Source: Hyphomonas sp.
Lineage (GTDB): Bacteria > Pseudomonadota > Alphaproteobacteria > Caulobacterales > Hyphomonadaceae
DNA length: 64,000 nucleotides
Assembly (NCBI RefSeq): GCF_017792385.1
Contig: NZ_CP051230.1
Coordinates: forward strand, 1,426,001 to 1,490,000
Direction: 5' to 3'
Position 1 is the stretch's first letter; each line of letters starts with the position of its first letter. Below, piece after piece: positions 52,261 through 60,706 of the stretch. The position numbers and the translations under genes were made by a program. The notes below the pieces were generated by a model that saw only the letters and a program-made list of their open reading frames with translations, was not told where the DNA came from and did not search any database.

Positions 52261-52701
52261 ATGGGACTGATCCTCGGCTCGGGCGGCAAGGGTGGACGGC
52301 GCGGCCGGCGTGCCCTGAACGCCGAAATCAATGTCACGCCCTTCGTGGACGTCATGCTTGTTCTGCTGATCGTGTTCATGATCACCGCGCCGCTTCTGGT
52401 GCGCGGCGAGGAGGTGAACCTGCCGAAGACGAGTTCGGGCCCGATCAAGACCGAGCCCAATGACGATCCGCTGGCCATTTCGATCCGCGAGAATGGGGAC
52501 GTCTTCATACAGACGACCAAGGTGGAGGACATTGCCTCGCTCGGCCCGCAGCTGCAGGCCATTATCGGCGAGGGATACGAACAGCCGATCTATCTGCGCG
52601 GCGACGAGAACACGCCCTATGGCCGGATCATGGAAGTGACGGCCGAAATCCGGGCGGCCGGCTATACGCGCGTGTCCTTTGTGACTGAACAGAAGAAGTA
52701 G
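52261..52701 (+). CDS. tolR: TolR energising subunit
   Basis: A 146-residue protein with one membrane helix (about residues 22-44, PFVDVMLVLLIVFMITAPLL). It carries the conserved proton-path Asp in NVTPFVDVMLV. The rest is the periplasmic domain that binds peptidoglycan. The N-terminal GKGGRRGRRA is basic and cytoplasmic. Standard order and spacing. Confidence 0.96.
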   Translation: MGLILGSGGKGGRRGRRALNAEINVTPFVDVMLVLLIVFMITAPLLVRGEEVNLPKTSSGPIKTEPNDDPLAISIRENGDVFIQTTKVEDIASLGPQLQAIIGEGYEQPIYLRGDENTPYGRIMEVTAEIRAAGYTRVSFVTEQKK

Positions 52702-52717
52702 GAGCGTACCGCCCCAC

Positions 52718-53683
52718 ATGCTGCGCGGCTTCACCCTCTCGACCGTTCTTCATGCCACCGTGCTCGCCGCGGCGGTCATGACGTGGCCGACGCGCAAGAG
52801 TGAATGCGACCGCCAGATCGAGAAGCTGGAGCGCGAGGAGCCCGGCCTGTCGCAGGTCGATATCCTGCTGCGCCTGCCGCAATGCGCCAGCACGATCGAT
52901 GTGCCGATTGACATTGTCGATATCGGCCTGGTGACGGATGTCGCCCCGATCCAGAAAGCCGAGGAGGCCCCTGAGGAAGAGGTCGAGGAGACCGAACCCG
53001 AGGAACAGCCCGACCCGGTCGAGGACGATGTGGAAATCGTCGAGGATCCGCCCGAGGAACAGGAAGAGGTCAACGAGACCCGCGAGACCGAGACCGCCGA
53101 GGAAGAACCTGTCGTGGAAGACACGCAGGCCGAACCGGAAGAAACCCCGAAGGAGCCTGAGCCCAAGAAGGACGAGCCTCCGAAGGAAAAGCCGAAGCTG
53201 ATCGAAAAGCAGAAGCCGAAATCGGAGTCCGATGATCTCGACTTCCTGAACGATTTCGAGGACATCCTGAAGGACAAGGCCCAAAGCCAGCGCAAGGCCG
53301 CGCAGGAACAGGCGCCGCCGCCGATCAACAAGCCTGTGCTGAAAGACGTTCAGCAGCCCCGAAAGGGGGCAGGGGAGCGGCGCGGCAACACCGCATCGCT
53401 TCAGGCCGCGATGCGCCGCCAGGTCGGTTATTGCTGGAACGGCATCGATGATCTGCCCAAGGAAGATCAGTTTAACGTGGTTATCCGCGTTCAGCTGAAT
53501 CTGGACGGATCGCTGGACGGGAACGCCCGCCTTGTGTCGCCGCGGTCCATGCCGATCGGCCGCCGGGGCGTTGTGGTCCAGCGGGCCCTGACAGCCGTGC
53601 GCCAGTGTGCCAATTACCAGTTGCCTGCTGACGATTATGACGAATGGAAAGACATCGAGGTCACGATTGGACCGCTCAAATGA
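52718..53683 (+). CDS. tolA: TolA with highly acidic linker
   Basis: A 321-residue trans-periplasmic link. The N-terminal helix (about 8-24) carries the S-x-x-x-H energy-coupling motif (S8, H12). Residues 80-160 form a very Glu/Pro-rich linker, then a mixed Lys/Pro part follows to about 220, unlike the Ala/Lys/Glu helix of Escherichia coli TolA. The C-terminal domain III (about 225-321) has two cysteines, C239 and C297, likely a disulfide, and ends EVTIGPLK. The next gene repeats this domain. The stop overlaps the upstream option for that gene (ATGA). Confidence 0.94.
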   Translation: MLRGFTLSTVLHATVLAAAVMTWPTRKSECDRQIEKLEREEPGLSQVDILLRLPQCASTIDVPIDIVDIGLVTDVAPIQKAEEAPEEEVEETEPEEQPDPVEDDVEIVEDPPEEQEEVNETRETETAEEEPVVEDTQAEPEETPKEPEPKKDEPPKEKPKLIEKQKPKSESDDLDFLNDFEDILKDKAQSQRKAAQEQAPPPINKPVLKDVQQPRKGAGERRGNTASLQAAMRRQVGYCWNGIDDLPKEDQFNVVIRVQLNLDGSLDGNARLVSPRSMPIGRRGVVVQRALTAVRQCANYQLPADDYDEWKDIEVTIGPLK

Positions 53684-53691
53684 GGATTTTG

Positions 53692-54099
53692 ATGCGCGCT
53701 GGCCAGACCATAGTCTTCCTGATCCTTGCCGGGCTGGCTGGTGGCGCATGGGTGTTTGCCGATAGCGGTCATGGTGCGACCGGCGATGAAATTGCAAACA
53801 GCCTGCGCCGCCAGATTGGCTATTGCTGGGAGGGCGCCGGAGATTTGCCGCCTGCCCAGAGGATAGACGTGTTGCTCCGCTTTTCGTTGGACAGGGATGG
53901 CGGGATCGCCGGAGCGATCAATATCCTGTCGCCGGAAGCTGGAAACGGCCTTGAAGCCCCGACCAGCCATCCGGCTGTCCAGAAGGCTGTCGCTGCGGTG
54001 ACCAAATGTGCGCCATACAATCTTCCAAAAGAACACTACGATATTTGGGATGACGTCGAGGTTACGATAGGACCAGTCTCGATGTCCCTGGTTTCCTGA
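53692..54099 (+). CDS. Free-standing exported TolA domain III paralog
   Basis: A 135-residue protein with a signal peptide (1-23, cleavage near V-F-A) and one TolA domain III. RRQIGYCWEG and KCAPYNLP align with RRQVGYCWNG and QCANYQLP of TolA, and both end EVTIGP. Cys45 and Cys106 match TolA C239 and C297. It lacks a membrane anchor and the linker, so it would be a soluble periplasmic domain. GAGGA five bases before ATG 53692 sets the start; ATG 53680 (ATGA with tolA) is an alternative. It lies between tolA and tolB, a position not standard in tol-pal operons. Confidence 0.88.
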   Translation: MRAGQTIVFLILAGLAGGAWVFADSGHGATGDEIANSLRRQIGYCWEGAGDLPPAQRIDVLLRFSLDRDGGIAGAINILSPEAGNGLEAPTSHPAVQKAVAAVTKCAPYNLPKEHYDIWDDVEVTIGPVSMSLVS

Positions 54100-54110
54100 A
54101 GGAGTTAATG

Positions 54111-55466
54111 ATGATCCGCTTCCTGACAGCCATGATGCTGGCCTTGCTACTGCCCCTGAGCCTTGCCCTGCCGGCGGCGGCGCAGCTGCAGGTTCGTGTC
54201 GATGAGGGCAATTTCCAGCCCACACCGCTGGCCATTCCAGACTTTGAAGTCCGTGGCGCCAATGCCGAACTGGCAGAAGATATTGCCGAAGTCGTGCGGG
54301 CAGACCTGGAATCGACCGGCCTGTTCGACATCCAGAACCCGGCCTCCTTCATCCAGAAGGATCTGTCGATTGACGTGCAACCCCGCTTCCCGGATTGGCG
54401 CATCATCCAGACCGAAGGTCTTGTGGTGGGCGCCTATGAGGAACTGCCCGATGGCAAGATCGCGGTCTCCTTCCGCCTGTGGGATGTTTATGGCGGGGAA
54501 GTCATGCGCATCAATGGCCAGCCCGGCCGCCGCCTGACGACGACCCCGGACAATTGGCGCCGCATCGCGCACAAGATTGCCGATTCGATCTATACGCGCC
54601 TGACCGGGGAAGATCCGTATTTCGATACGCGCATTGTCTACATTGCCGAGACCGGCCCCAAGACCGAGCGCGTCAAGCGCCTGGCCATCATGGATGCCGA
54701 CGGCGCCAATCAGCAATATCTGACCCAGGGCGCCAATACGGTGCTGACGCCGCGCTTCAGCCCGTCTGCGCAGGAAATCACCTACATGTCCTATGAAGGC
54801 GGTCGCCCGCGCGTCTATCTCTTCAATATCGAGACAGGCCGCCAGGAATTGCTCGGCAATTTCCCCGGCATGACGTTCGCGCCCCGGTTCTCGCGGGATG
54901 GCGAAAGCGTCCTGCTGACCCAGGCGCAGGGCGGTAATTCCGACATCTATCTGATGAATCTGCAAACGCGCCAGTCGCGTCGCCTGACCGATCATCCGGC
55001 GATTGATACCTCACCCTCCATGTCGCCGGACGGCCGGGCCATCGTGTTCACTTCCGACCGCGGTGGCAGCCCGCAGCTCTATATCATGAACACCGATGGC
55101 AGCCCGCGGACCTGCCCGTCGGGCGGACGGGACGTGGCGTGCCGGATCACTTTCAGCAGAGGGCAGTATTCCACCCCGGTCTGGAGCCCGCGCGGCGATC
55201 TGGTGGCCTTCACCAAGCAGCTCAGCGGCCGATTCTACATCGGCGTGATCGGAATCGACGGCAAGGGCGAGCGCCTTTTGACCGAATCCTATCTCGATGA
55301 AGGCCCGGACTGGTCGCCGAACGGCCGGGTGATCGTTTATTTCCGCGAAAGCCGTCCGGGCGCCGGACCCCAGCTCTGGTCGGTCGACCTGTCGGGCCGG
55401 AACGAGCGCCGCCTGACCACCCAGACCGACGCGTCTGACCCGGCCTGGTCGCCATTGTTGCAATAA
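54111..55466 (+). CDS. tolB: TolB periplasmic beta-propeller
   Basis: A 451-residue protein with a signal peptide (about 1-24, A-A-A-Q). The N-terminal domain (about 25-150) precedes a six-bladed beta-propeller with YMSYEGGRPRVYLFNIETGR-type blades. Repeated SPDG/FSRDG motifs and WSP turns mark the blades. It joins Pal to the Tol complex. Adjacent ATGs lie at 54108 and 54111; AAGGAG at 54099 is spaced better for 54111. A terminator follows. Confidence 0.95.
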   Translation: MIRFLTAMMLALLLPLSLALPAAAQLQVRVDEGNFQPTPLAIPDFEVRGANAELAEDIAEVVRADLESTGLFDIQNPASFIQKDLSIDVQPRFPDWRIIQTEGLVVGAYEELPDGKIAVSFRLWDVYGGEVMRINGQPGRRLTTTPDNWRRIAHKIADSIYTRLTGEDPYFDTRIVYIAETGPKTERVKRLAIMDADGANQQYLTQGANTVLTPRFSPSAQEITYMSYEGGRPRVYLFNIETGRQELLGNFPGMTFAPRFSRDGESVLLTQAQGGNSDIYLMNLQTRQSRRLTDHPAIDTSPSMSPDGRAIVFTSDRGGSPQLYIMNTDGSPRTCPSGGRDVACRITFSRGQYSTPVWSPRGDLVAFTKQLSGRFYIGVIGIDGKGERLLTESYLDEGPDWSPNGRVIVYFRESRPGAGPQLWSVDLSGRNERRLTTQTDASDPAWSPLLQ

Positions 55467-55479
55467 TTTCATGGGTTTC

Positions 55480-55512
55480 GCCCCCGGTTTTCGTCCGGGG
55501 GCGTTGCTTTTT
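55480..55512 (+). terminator. Terminator after tolB
   Basis: GCCCCCGG (55480-55487) pairs perfectly with CCGGGGGC (55495-55502) around TTTTCGT. GTTGC and TTTTT follow. It lies 14 bases after the tolB stop, so pal probably has its own promoter in the following 180-base gap. Confidence 0.88.
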
Positions 55513-55690
55513 GGAGACAAATCATCAAAATAGTTCGCAATCCGGCTGGAAGCTCTGCTTCCGCCCGATTGTCGCCCGAATTCTGTCAGAATATGGAGAC
55601 AGATACCCGCTACATCCGGCACAACGTTGACAAACGCCAGCCGTAAGGCGTCAATTAGCACTCAGGACATCCAGGGGAGTCTGAATAGCA

Positions 55691-56239
55691 ATGAATACCA
55701 CTTTTAAACTTGCAGCCGCTGCGGCGGTTGTACTCTCGATCAGCGCGTGTGCATCCCAGCCGGAACCTGTCGAACAGGTCGAGGAACAGGCACCGGTTGA
55801 AGTCGCCGAGCCTGCTCCGGCTCCGGCTCCGGTCGTTGAAGAGCCTGCAGCACCGACCGGCCCGGTTGCCGGTTCGCTGGAAGACTTCCGCGTGAACGTT
55901 GGCGAGCGCGTCTACTTCGACCTCAACGGCTACCGCCTCGACGTCGACGATCAGGAAATCCTGAAGCGTCAGGCTGCCTGGCTGTCGTCCTATCCGGCCG
56001 TTCGCATCATCGTGGCAGGCAACTGCGACGAGCGCGGCACGCGTGAGTACAACCTGGCCCTCGGCGAGCGTCGTGCCTCGATCGTGAAGGACTATCTGGT
56101 CAGCCTCGGCGTCGACCCGTCCCGCATCGACACGATCTCCTACGGCAAGGAACGCCCGATTGCTGCCGGCTCCGACGAGCAGGCATGGGCCCTGAACCGC
56201 AACGGGTTCACGCAAATCGTTTCCGGCACGACCAGCTAG
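55691..56239 (+). CDS. pal: Peptidoglycan-associated lipoprotein Pal
   Basis: A 182-residue outer-membrane lipoprotein. The lipobox S-I-S-A-C gives Cys20. A Pro/Ala/Glu linker (25-62) precedes the OmpA-like domain (70-178) with VYFDLNGYRLD, GNCDERGTREYNLALGERRA and ALNRNGF. The usual NRRV near the end is changed to NRNG. It binds peptidoglycan and TolB during constriction. It is flanked by terminators. Confidence 0.94.
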   Translation: MNTTFKLAAAAAVVLSISACASQPEPVEQVEEQAPVEVAEPAPAPAPVVEEPAAPTGPVAGSLEDFRVNVGERVYFDLNGYRLDVDDQEILKRQAAWLSSYPAVRIIVAGNCDERGTREYNLALGERRASIVKDYLVSLGVDPSRIDTISYGKERPIAAGSDEQAWALNRNGFTQIVSGTTS

Positions 56240-56268
56240 GTTTCTGCCGCAAATCGGTTCACAGATTG

Positions 56269-56303
56269 CAGCCGGGTGCCTTAATTTGGCCCCGGCTGTT
56301 TTT
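56269..56303 (+). terminator. Terminator after pal
   Basis: CAGCCGGG (56269-56276) pairs with CCCGGCTG (56291-56298) across a 14-base loop, followed by TTTTT. It lies 30 bases after the pal stop and before cpoB. Confidence 0.75.
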
Positions 56304-56339
56304 GTATGTTTGCCCGCGATAATCTGGAGGCTCCACCTG

Positions 56340-57338
56340 ATGTTCAAAGCGCCCGCTCTTGTCCTTGCCGGCTTCTGCCTGTTTGCCAGCCCTGCCATCG
56401 CCCAGCGCGGGGCCCCGATCACGCAAGGTGTGACAAGCTCTGACCTGTCCCAGCAGGTCGCGCAGGCGCGCCAGCAGAGCGCCCAGGTCCAGGTCGAGGT
56501 GAATGGCCTGACCGGTGACGTGATGCAGCTGACCGGACGGGTCGAGACCCTTGAATTCCAGCTTCAGCAGGCCCGCGAGACCAGCGAGAACCTGCAGCGG
56601 GACAATGAAGCCCTGATCGACGAGGTCGATACATTGCGCGCCCAGCTCGAGGGGCAGTCTTCCGAAATCGCGTCGCTCAAATCCGTCCTCGCGGCCGCAG
56701 GCCTCGTTCCGGAAACGGATCCGGAGCTCGGCCCGGCCCCCGGCGAGTTCGGCACGCTGGCCGAGCCTGACATGGGCGGGTCTTCCGCTACCGGTCCGCG
56801 CCGCCTCGACACGCCGTCAGCCCTGTCCATGCCGTCCGCCGGTGCCGAGCCGTCCGGCCCGACGCGACTGACGCCGGCAGGCGACACAACCGGATCACAG
56901 GCGCTGCCCGAAGGCTCACTGGGCACGATTTCTGCCAGCGCCTTGCCGGGCGAGGCCGGACCGCTGTTTGCGCTCGCGAAGTCCCGCCTGATCCAGTTCG
57001 ACTATGCCGGGGCCGAAGAGGCCTTCCGCGCCTTCCTCGAGGAATTCGGCGACGATCCGCAGGCGGGCGAGGCCTATTACTGGCTGGGCGAGTCGCTCTA
57101 TCAGCAAAAGGCCTATGCTGACAGCGGCGCGGCCTATACGACGATGATCCGCTCCTATCCCGATGATCCGCGTGCGGCGGATGCGCTGGTCAAGCTGGCC
57201 CGCGCCATGCGCCTGATCGGGGACAAGGAAAAGGCCTGCCTTGCCCTCGGCACGCTGCCGAACCGCTACCCGGATGCCTCGGTCCGCACCCGCGACCTGG
57301 CCGCGGTGGAGCGGACGCGGTCCGGCTGCGATAACTGA
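56340..57338 (+). CDS. cpoB: CpoB (YbgF) periplasmic coordinator
   Basis: A 332-residue periplasmic protein. A signal peptide (1-21, A-I-A-Q) is followed by a coiled coil (about 35-125, with QLTGRVETLEFQLQQARE), a Pro/Ser/Thr/Gly linker (about 130-205) and TPR repeats (220-325, e.g. GEAYYWLGESLYQQKAYADSGAAYTTMI). CpoB links cell constriction to peptidoglycan synthesis. ATG 56340 is preferred: it follows GGAGG and opens a clean signal peptide. Confidence 0.92.
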   Translation: MFKAPALVLAGFCLFASPAIAQRGAPITQGVTSSDLSQQVAQARQQSAQVQVEVNGLTGDVMQLTGRVETLEFQLQQARETSENLQRDNEALIDEVDTLRAQLEGQSSEIASLKSVLAAAGLVPETDPELGPAPGEFGTLAEPDMGGSSATGPRRLDTPSALSMPSAGAEPSGPTRLTPAGDTTGSQALPEGSLGTISASALPGEAGPLFALAKSRLIQFDYAGAEEAFRAFLEEFGDDPQAGEAYYWLGESLYQQKAYADSGAAYTTMIRSYPDDPRAADALVKLARAMRLIGDKEKACLALGTLPNRYPDASVRTRDLAAVERTRSGCDN

Positions 57339-57353
57339 TCTTACCTGCCTGAC

Positions 57354-58379
57354 ATGACGGATGCGTTCGACCGGCTCTGCGGCACTGGCCCGGGGCCGGT
57401 GGGCATTGCCGTGTCCGGGGGCAGCGATTCTCTTGCCCTGCTTGTCCTGGCAAAGGCGTGGTCCGACCGGACAGGGCGCCCACTGATTGCGCTGACCGTC
57501 GATCACCGGCTGCGGCCCGAGGCGGCGGACGAGGCGCGCTTTGTCGCCGAGACCTGCGCCCGGATCGGAGTGGACCATCAGACCCTTGTCTGGGACCGGC
57601 CTGTTGCCAAACAGGCGCTGGCCCGCCGCGCGCGCCATGGGCTGATGGCCCGTGCCCTGCGGGACAGGGGCGGCGACAGGCTGCTGCTGGGGCATACATC
57701 CGATGATCAGTGCGAAACCTTCCTGATGCGGGCCCGGCAGGGCTCCACCTGGTTCGGCCTGTCCGGCATGCAGCCGCTCGCCCTGTCCCCGGCCTGGCCG
57801 GAAGGGGAGGGCATTCTGCTGGCGCGTCCGCTCCTGCACCGCAGCCGGGCCGGCCTGCAGGCTGATCTCGAACAGCGCGGCCTGGACTGGGTGGAGGATC
57901 CCTCGAACCGGGATCCGGCCTATGAACGCGTCCGGGTGCGCCGCCTTCTGGATGGGCAGACAGCGCTGAAGGCCCGGATCCTGGCCTGTCAGGGCCGGGT
58001 CCAGTTGCTGCGGCAGCTGGAAGAGCGCCTGATCGGCCGATGGATGGAGTCGCGCGTCGAGCCTGACCAGGCGGGCGGGTTCAGGGTCCGGCCGGAGGGC
58101 CTGCCGCAGGAACGCGCCGAACGGGCGCTGGGCGTGATGATCCAGATTGCCGGGGGGCGGGACGTGCCGCCCCGCCGCGATGCGCTCCAGCCGCTGGTCC
58201 GGCGGCTTCTCGCCGAAAGCGGGTTCTCCGGGGCCACTCTGGGCGGCGTCATGATCCAGCTCAGGCAGGGTGATCTGGTTTTGCGGCCAGAGCCCGATGT
58301 GGCCGGTGATGCGGCGGATCCGGAGCGGGCAGAGGCCCGGTTCCAGGCCGTGAAACGCCTCTATCTGGGCCGGACGTGA
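57354..58379 (+). CDS. tilS: tRNA(Ile)-lysidine synthase TilS
   Basis: A 341-residue PP-loop ATPase that converts C34 of tRNA-Ile(CAU) to lysidine. The PP-loop is SGGSDS (residues 21-26). HRLRPEAADEARFV, LLLGHTSDDQCETFLMR and SNRDPAYERVRVR follow. Its C-terminal part is shorter than the Escherichia coli form, as in other alphaproteobacteria. It lies between cpoB and ftsH. Confidence 0.93.
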   Translation: MTDAFDRLCGTGPGPVGIAVSGGSDSLALLVLAKAWSDRTGRPLIALTVDHRLRPEAADEARFVAETCARIGVDHQTLVWDRPVAKQALARRARHGLMARALRDRGGDRLLLGHTSDDQCETFLMRARQGSTWFGLSGMQPLALSPAWPEGEGILLARPLLHRSRAGLQADLEQRGLDWVEDPSNRDPAYERVRVRRLLDGQTALKARILACQGRVQLLRQLEERLIGRWMESRVEPDQAGGFRVRPEGLPQERAERALGVMIQIAGGRDVPPRRDALQPLVRRLLAESGFSGATLGGVMIQLRQGDLVLRPEPDVAGDAADPERAEARFQAVKRLYLGRT

Positions 58380-58472
58380 CAAAACAGCCATTTTAGGAGC
58401 ATTTGAGTCGTTTTCGTGCGATAAGCTTCCTATGTTACGCGGTGAACACCGGAATCTGGAGCACGACGCGAT

Positions 58473-60395
58473 ATGAACGTCAGGAATTTGGCAATCTGGG
58501 GCGCCATCGCCCTGCTGGTTATCGGCATGGCCGTGGCAATGGGCGGCAACCCCCAGGCCGCGCGCGCGGAAAAGGCCAAACTATCCGCCATTTATGAGCT
58601 GGTGGAAGAGGGCAAGGTCTCTGATGCGACGCTTGGCGACCAGCGCCTGATCGTGACCACGACCGATGGCCGGACCATGGTCAGCGAGCTGCGGGCGCTC
58701 GACATGACCACCCAGCAATTCCTGGAAGACAATGGCGTGCCCTTCAGCGTGGATGCTGACAGCGGCCAGAACACGTTTGCATCGCTGATCTTCTCCATCC
58801 TGCCAATCCTGCTGATTGTCGGCTTTGTCTTCTTCATGATGCGCCAGATGCAGTCCGGCGGCGGCCGGGGCGCGATGAGCTTCGGCAAGAGCCGCGCCCG
58901 CCTTCTGACCGAAAAGCATGGCCGTGTGACGTTTGACGACGTGGCCGGTGTGGATGAAGCCAAGGAAGAGCTGCAGGAGATCGTCGAATTCCTCCAGGAT
59001 CCGTCGAAATTCCAGCGCCTCGGCGGCAAGATCCCGAAAGGCGCGCTGCTGGTCGGCCCGCCCGGTACCGGCAAGACGCTGCTGGCCCGCGCCGTGGCCG
59101 GCGAAGCTGGCGTGCCCTTCTTCACGATTTCCGGCTCGGACTTTGTCGAAATGTTTGTCGGCGTCGGCGCCAGCCGTGTGCGCGACATGTTCGAACAGGC
59201 CAAACGCTCGGCGCCCTGCATCATCTTCATCGACGAGATCGACGCGGTCGGCCGCTCCCGCGGCGCCGGCCTCGGCGGCGGCAATGACGAGCGCGAGCAG
59301 ACACTGAACCAGCTGCTGGTCGAGATGGATGGCTTCGAAGCCAATGAAGGCATCATCCTGATCGCGGCCACCAACCGTCCGGACGTTCTGGACCCGGCCC
59401 TGCTGCGTCCCGGCCGTTTTGACCGGCAGGTCACGGTTGGCAATCCGGACATCATGGGCCGCGAAAAGATCCTGCGCGTGCATATGCGCAATGTGCCGCT
59501 GGCCAAGGATGTCGACGCCAAGACGATTGCACGCGGCACGCCCGGTTTCTCGGGTGCAGACCTCGCAAACCTCGTGAACGAAGCTGCGCTGCTTGCGGCC
59601 CGCCGGGGCAAGCGCGTGGTTGCCATGCAGGAATTCGAGGACGCCAAGGACAAGGTGCTGATGGGCCCGGAAAAACGGTCCATGGTGATGTCCGAAAAGG
59701 AAAAGGAACTGACCGCCTGGCACGAGGCCGGCCACGCCATCGTGGCGCTGAAAGTGCCGGCCGCCGATCCGGTGCACAAGGCAACCATCATTCCGCGCGG
59801 TCGTGCGCTCGGCATGGTCATGCAGCTGCCGGAAGACGACAAGCTGTCCATGTCCAAGATCGAGATGACCTCGCGTCTGGCCATCATGATGGGCGGTCGT
59901 GTGGCCGAGGAACTGAAATTCGGCGATGACAATGTCACCGCCGGGGCCGCGTCCGACATCCAGCAGGCCACCCGTCTGGCCCGGGCCATGGTCACGCGCT
60001 GGGGCTTCGCCGATGCGGTCGGCCCGGTCGATTATGGTGAGGACCAGGGCGATGTGTTCCTGGGCCAGCAACTCGTGCAATCCTCGCATGTCTCCGAAGA
60101 GACATCCCGCAAGATCGAGGAAGAGGTGCGCAAGCTGATCCAGACCGGCATGGACGATGCCCGACGGATCATGACGGACTACCGCAAGGATTGGGAAGCC
60201 ATCGCGACCGGCCTGCTCGAATACGAGACGCTCAGCGGGGAAGAGATTTCCCAGCTGCTCAAGGGCAATCCGCCGACGCGCCCCGATTTTGGCGATGATG
60301 ACACCACACCCGGCTCGGCCGTGCCGGTGATCGGCAAGCGCCGCAAGCCGAAAGGCGATGGCGGCCTGGGGGATCCGGAGCCGAATCCGGCCTGA
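58473..60395 (+). CDS. ftsH: ATP-dependent zinc metalloprotease FtsH
   Basis: A 640-residue membrane-anchored AAA+ protease. Two helices (about 8-24 and 104-122) flank a small periplasmic domain. AAA motifs are GPPGTGKT (195-202), FIDEIDAVGR and the second region of homology RPGRFDRQ. The zinc site HEAGH is at 417-421. It degrades membrane and regulatory proteins such as LpxC and sigma-32 in other bacteria. The pairing with tilS and the Pal cluster is conserved. A terminator follows. Confidence 0.97.
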   Translation: MNVRNLAIWGAIALLVIGMAVAMGGNPQAARAEKAKLSAIYELVEEGKVSDATLGDQRLIVTTTDGRTMVSELRALDMTTQQFLEDNGVPFSVDADSGQNTFASLIFSILPILLIVGFVFFMMRQMQSGGGRGAMSFGKSRARLLTEKHGRVTFDDVAGVDEAKEELQEIVEFLQDPSKFQRLGGKIPKGALLVGPPGTGKTLLARAVAGEAGVPFFTISGSDFVEMFVGVGASRVRDMFEQAKRSAPCIIFIDEIDAVGRSRGAGLGGGNDEREQTLNQLLVEMDGFEANEGIILIAATNRPDVLDPALLRPGRFDRQVTVGNPDIMGREKILRVHMRNVPLAKDVDAKTIARGTPGFSGADLANLVNEAALLAARRGKRVVAMQEFEDAKDKVLMGPEKRSMVMSEKEKELTAWHEAGHAIVALKVPAADPVHKATIIPRGRALGMVMQLPEDDKLSMSKIEMTSRLAIMMGGRVAEELKFGDDNVTAGAASDIQQATRLARAMVTRWGFADAVGPVDYGEDQGDVFLGQQLVQSSHVSEETSRKIEEEVRKLIQTGMDDARRIMTDYRKDWEAIATGLLEYETLSGEEISQLLKGNPPTRPDFGDDDTTPGSAVPVIGKRRKPKGDGGLGDPEPNPA

Positions 60396-60420
60396 TCCCG
60401 AATCGTACCCATGTTCCGGA

Positions 60421-60449
60421 GGGCGCTGTGATCATCGCAGCGCCCTTTT
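60421..60449 (+). terminator. Terminator of ftsH
   Basis: GGGCGCTG (60421-60428) pairs with CAGCGCCC (60438-60445) around a nine-base loop, followed by TTTT. It lies 25 bases after the ftsH stop. Confidence 0.82.
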
Positions 60450-60468
60450 GCATTCCTGAGTGTACAGG

Positions 60469-60528
60469 CTGAGACGCATTGAAACGCCCTGAACCGAATT
60501 GAAACGGCGTGAACCGGGGTGAACCGTC
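60469..60528. repeat. Six tandem 10-bp repeats (consensus nTGAA-A/C-CGnn)
   Basis: Six decamers lie end to end: CTGAGACGCA, TTGAAACGCC, CTGAACCGAA, TTGAAACGGC, GTGAACCGGG and GTGAACCGTC. The TGA-x-x-CG core is kept in all. The period is one helical turn of DNA, so the cores face the same side. The array lies between the ftsH terminator and the GNAT gene in a 311-base gap that otherwise has no gene. Confidence 0.75.
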
Positions 60529-60706
60529 CGCCGGGAACGCGTCAGGCCGTTTCGCATTGGTGCGCTGCGGCTTGCCTTTCCACGCGCCGGCCCTAACCTC
60601 ACCGGTCAGATCGCAGACTTGGCCCACCCGTGAGGTGCCGCTATCAAGCCAGCCGGTGCGGTGCGGATTCGGGGCAGGGGACCGCAGGACGGAGGCTGGC
60701 GCAAAT

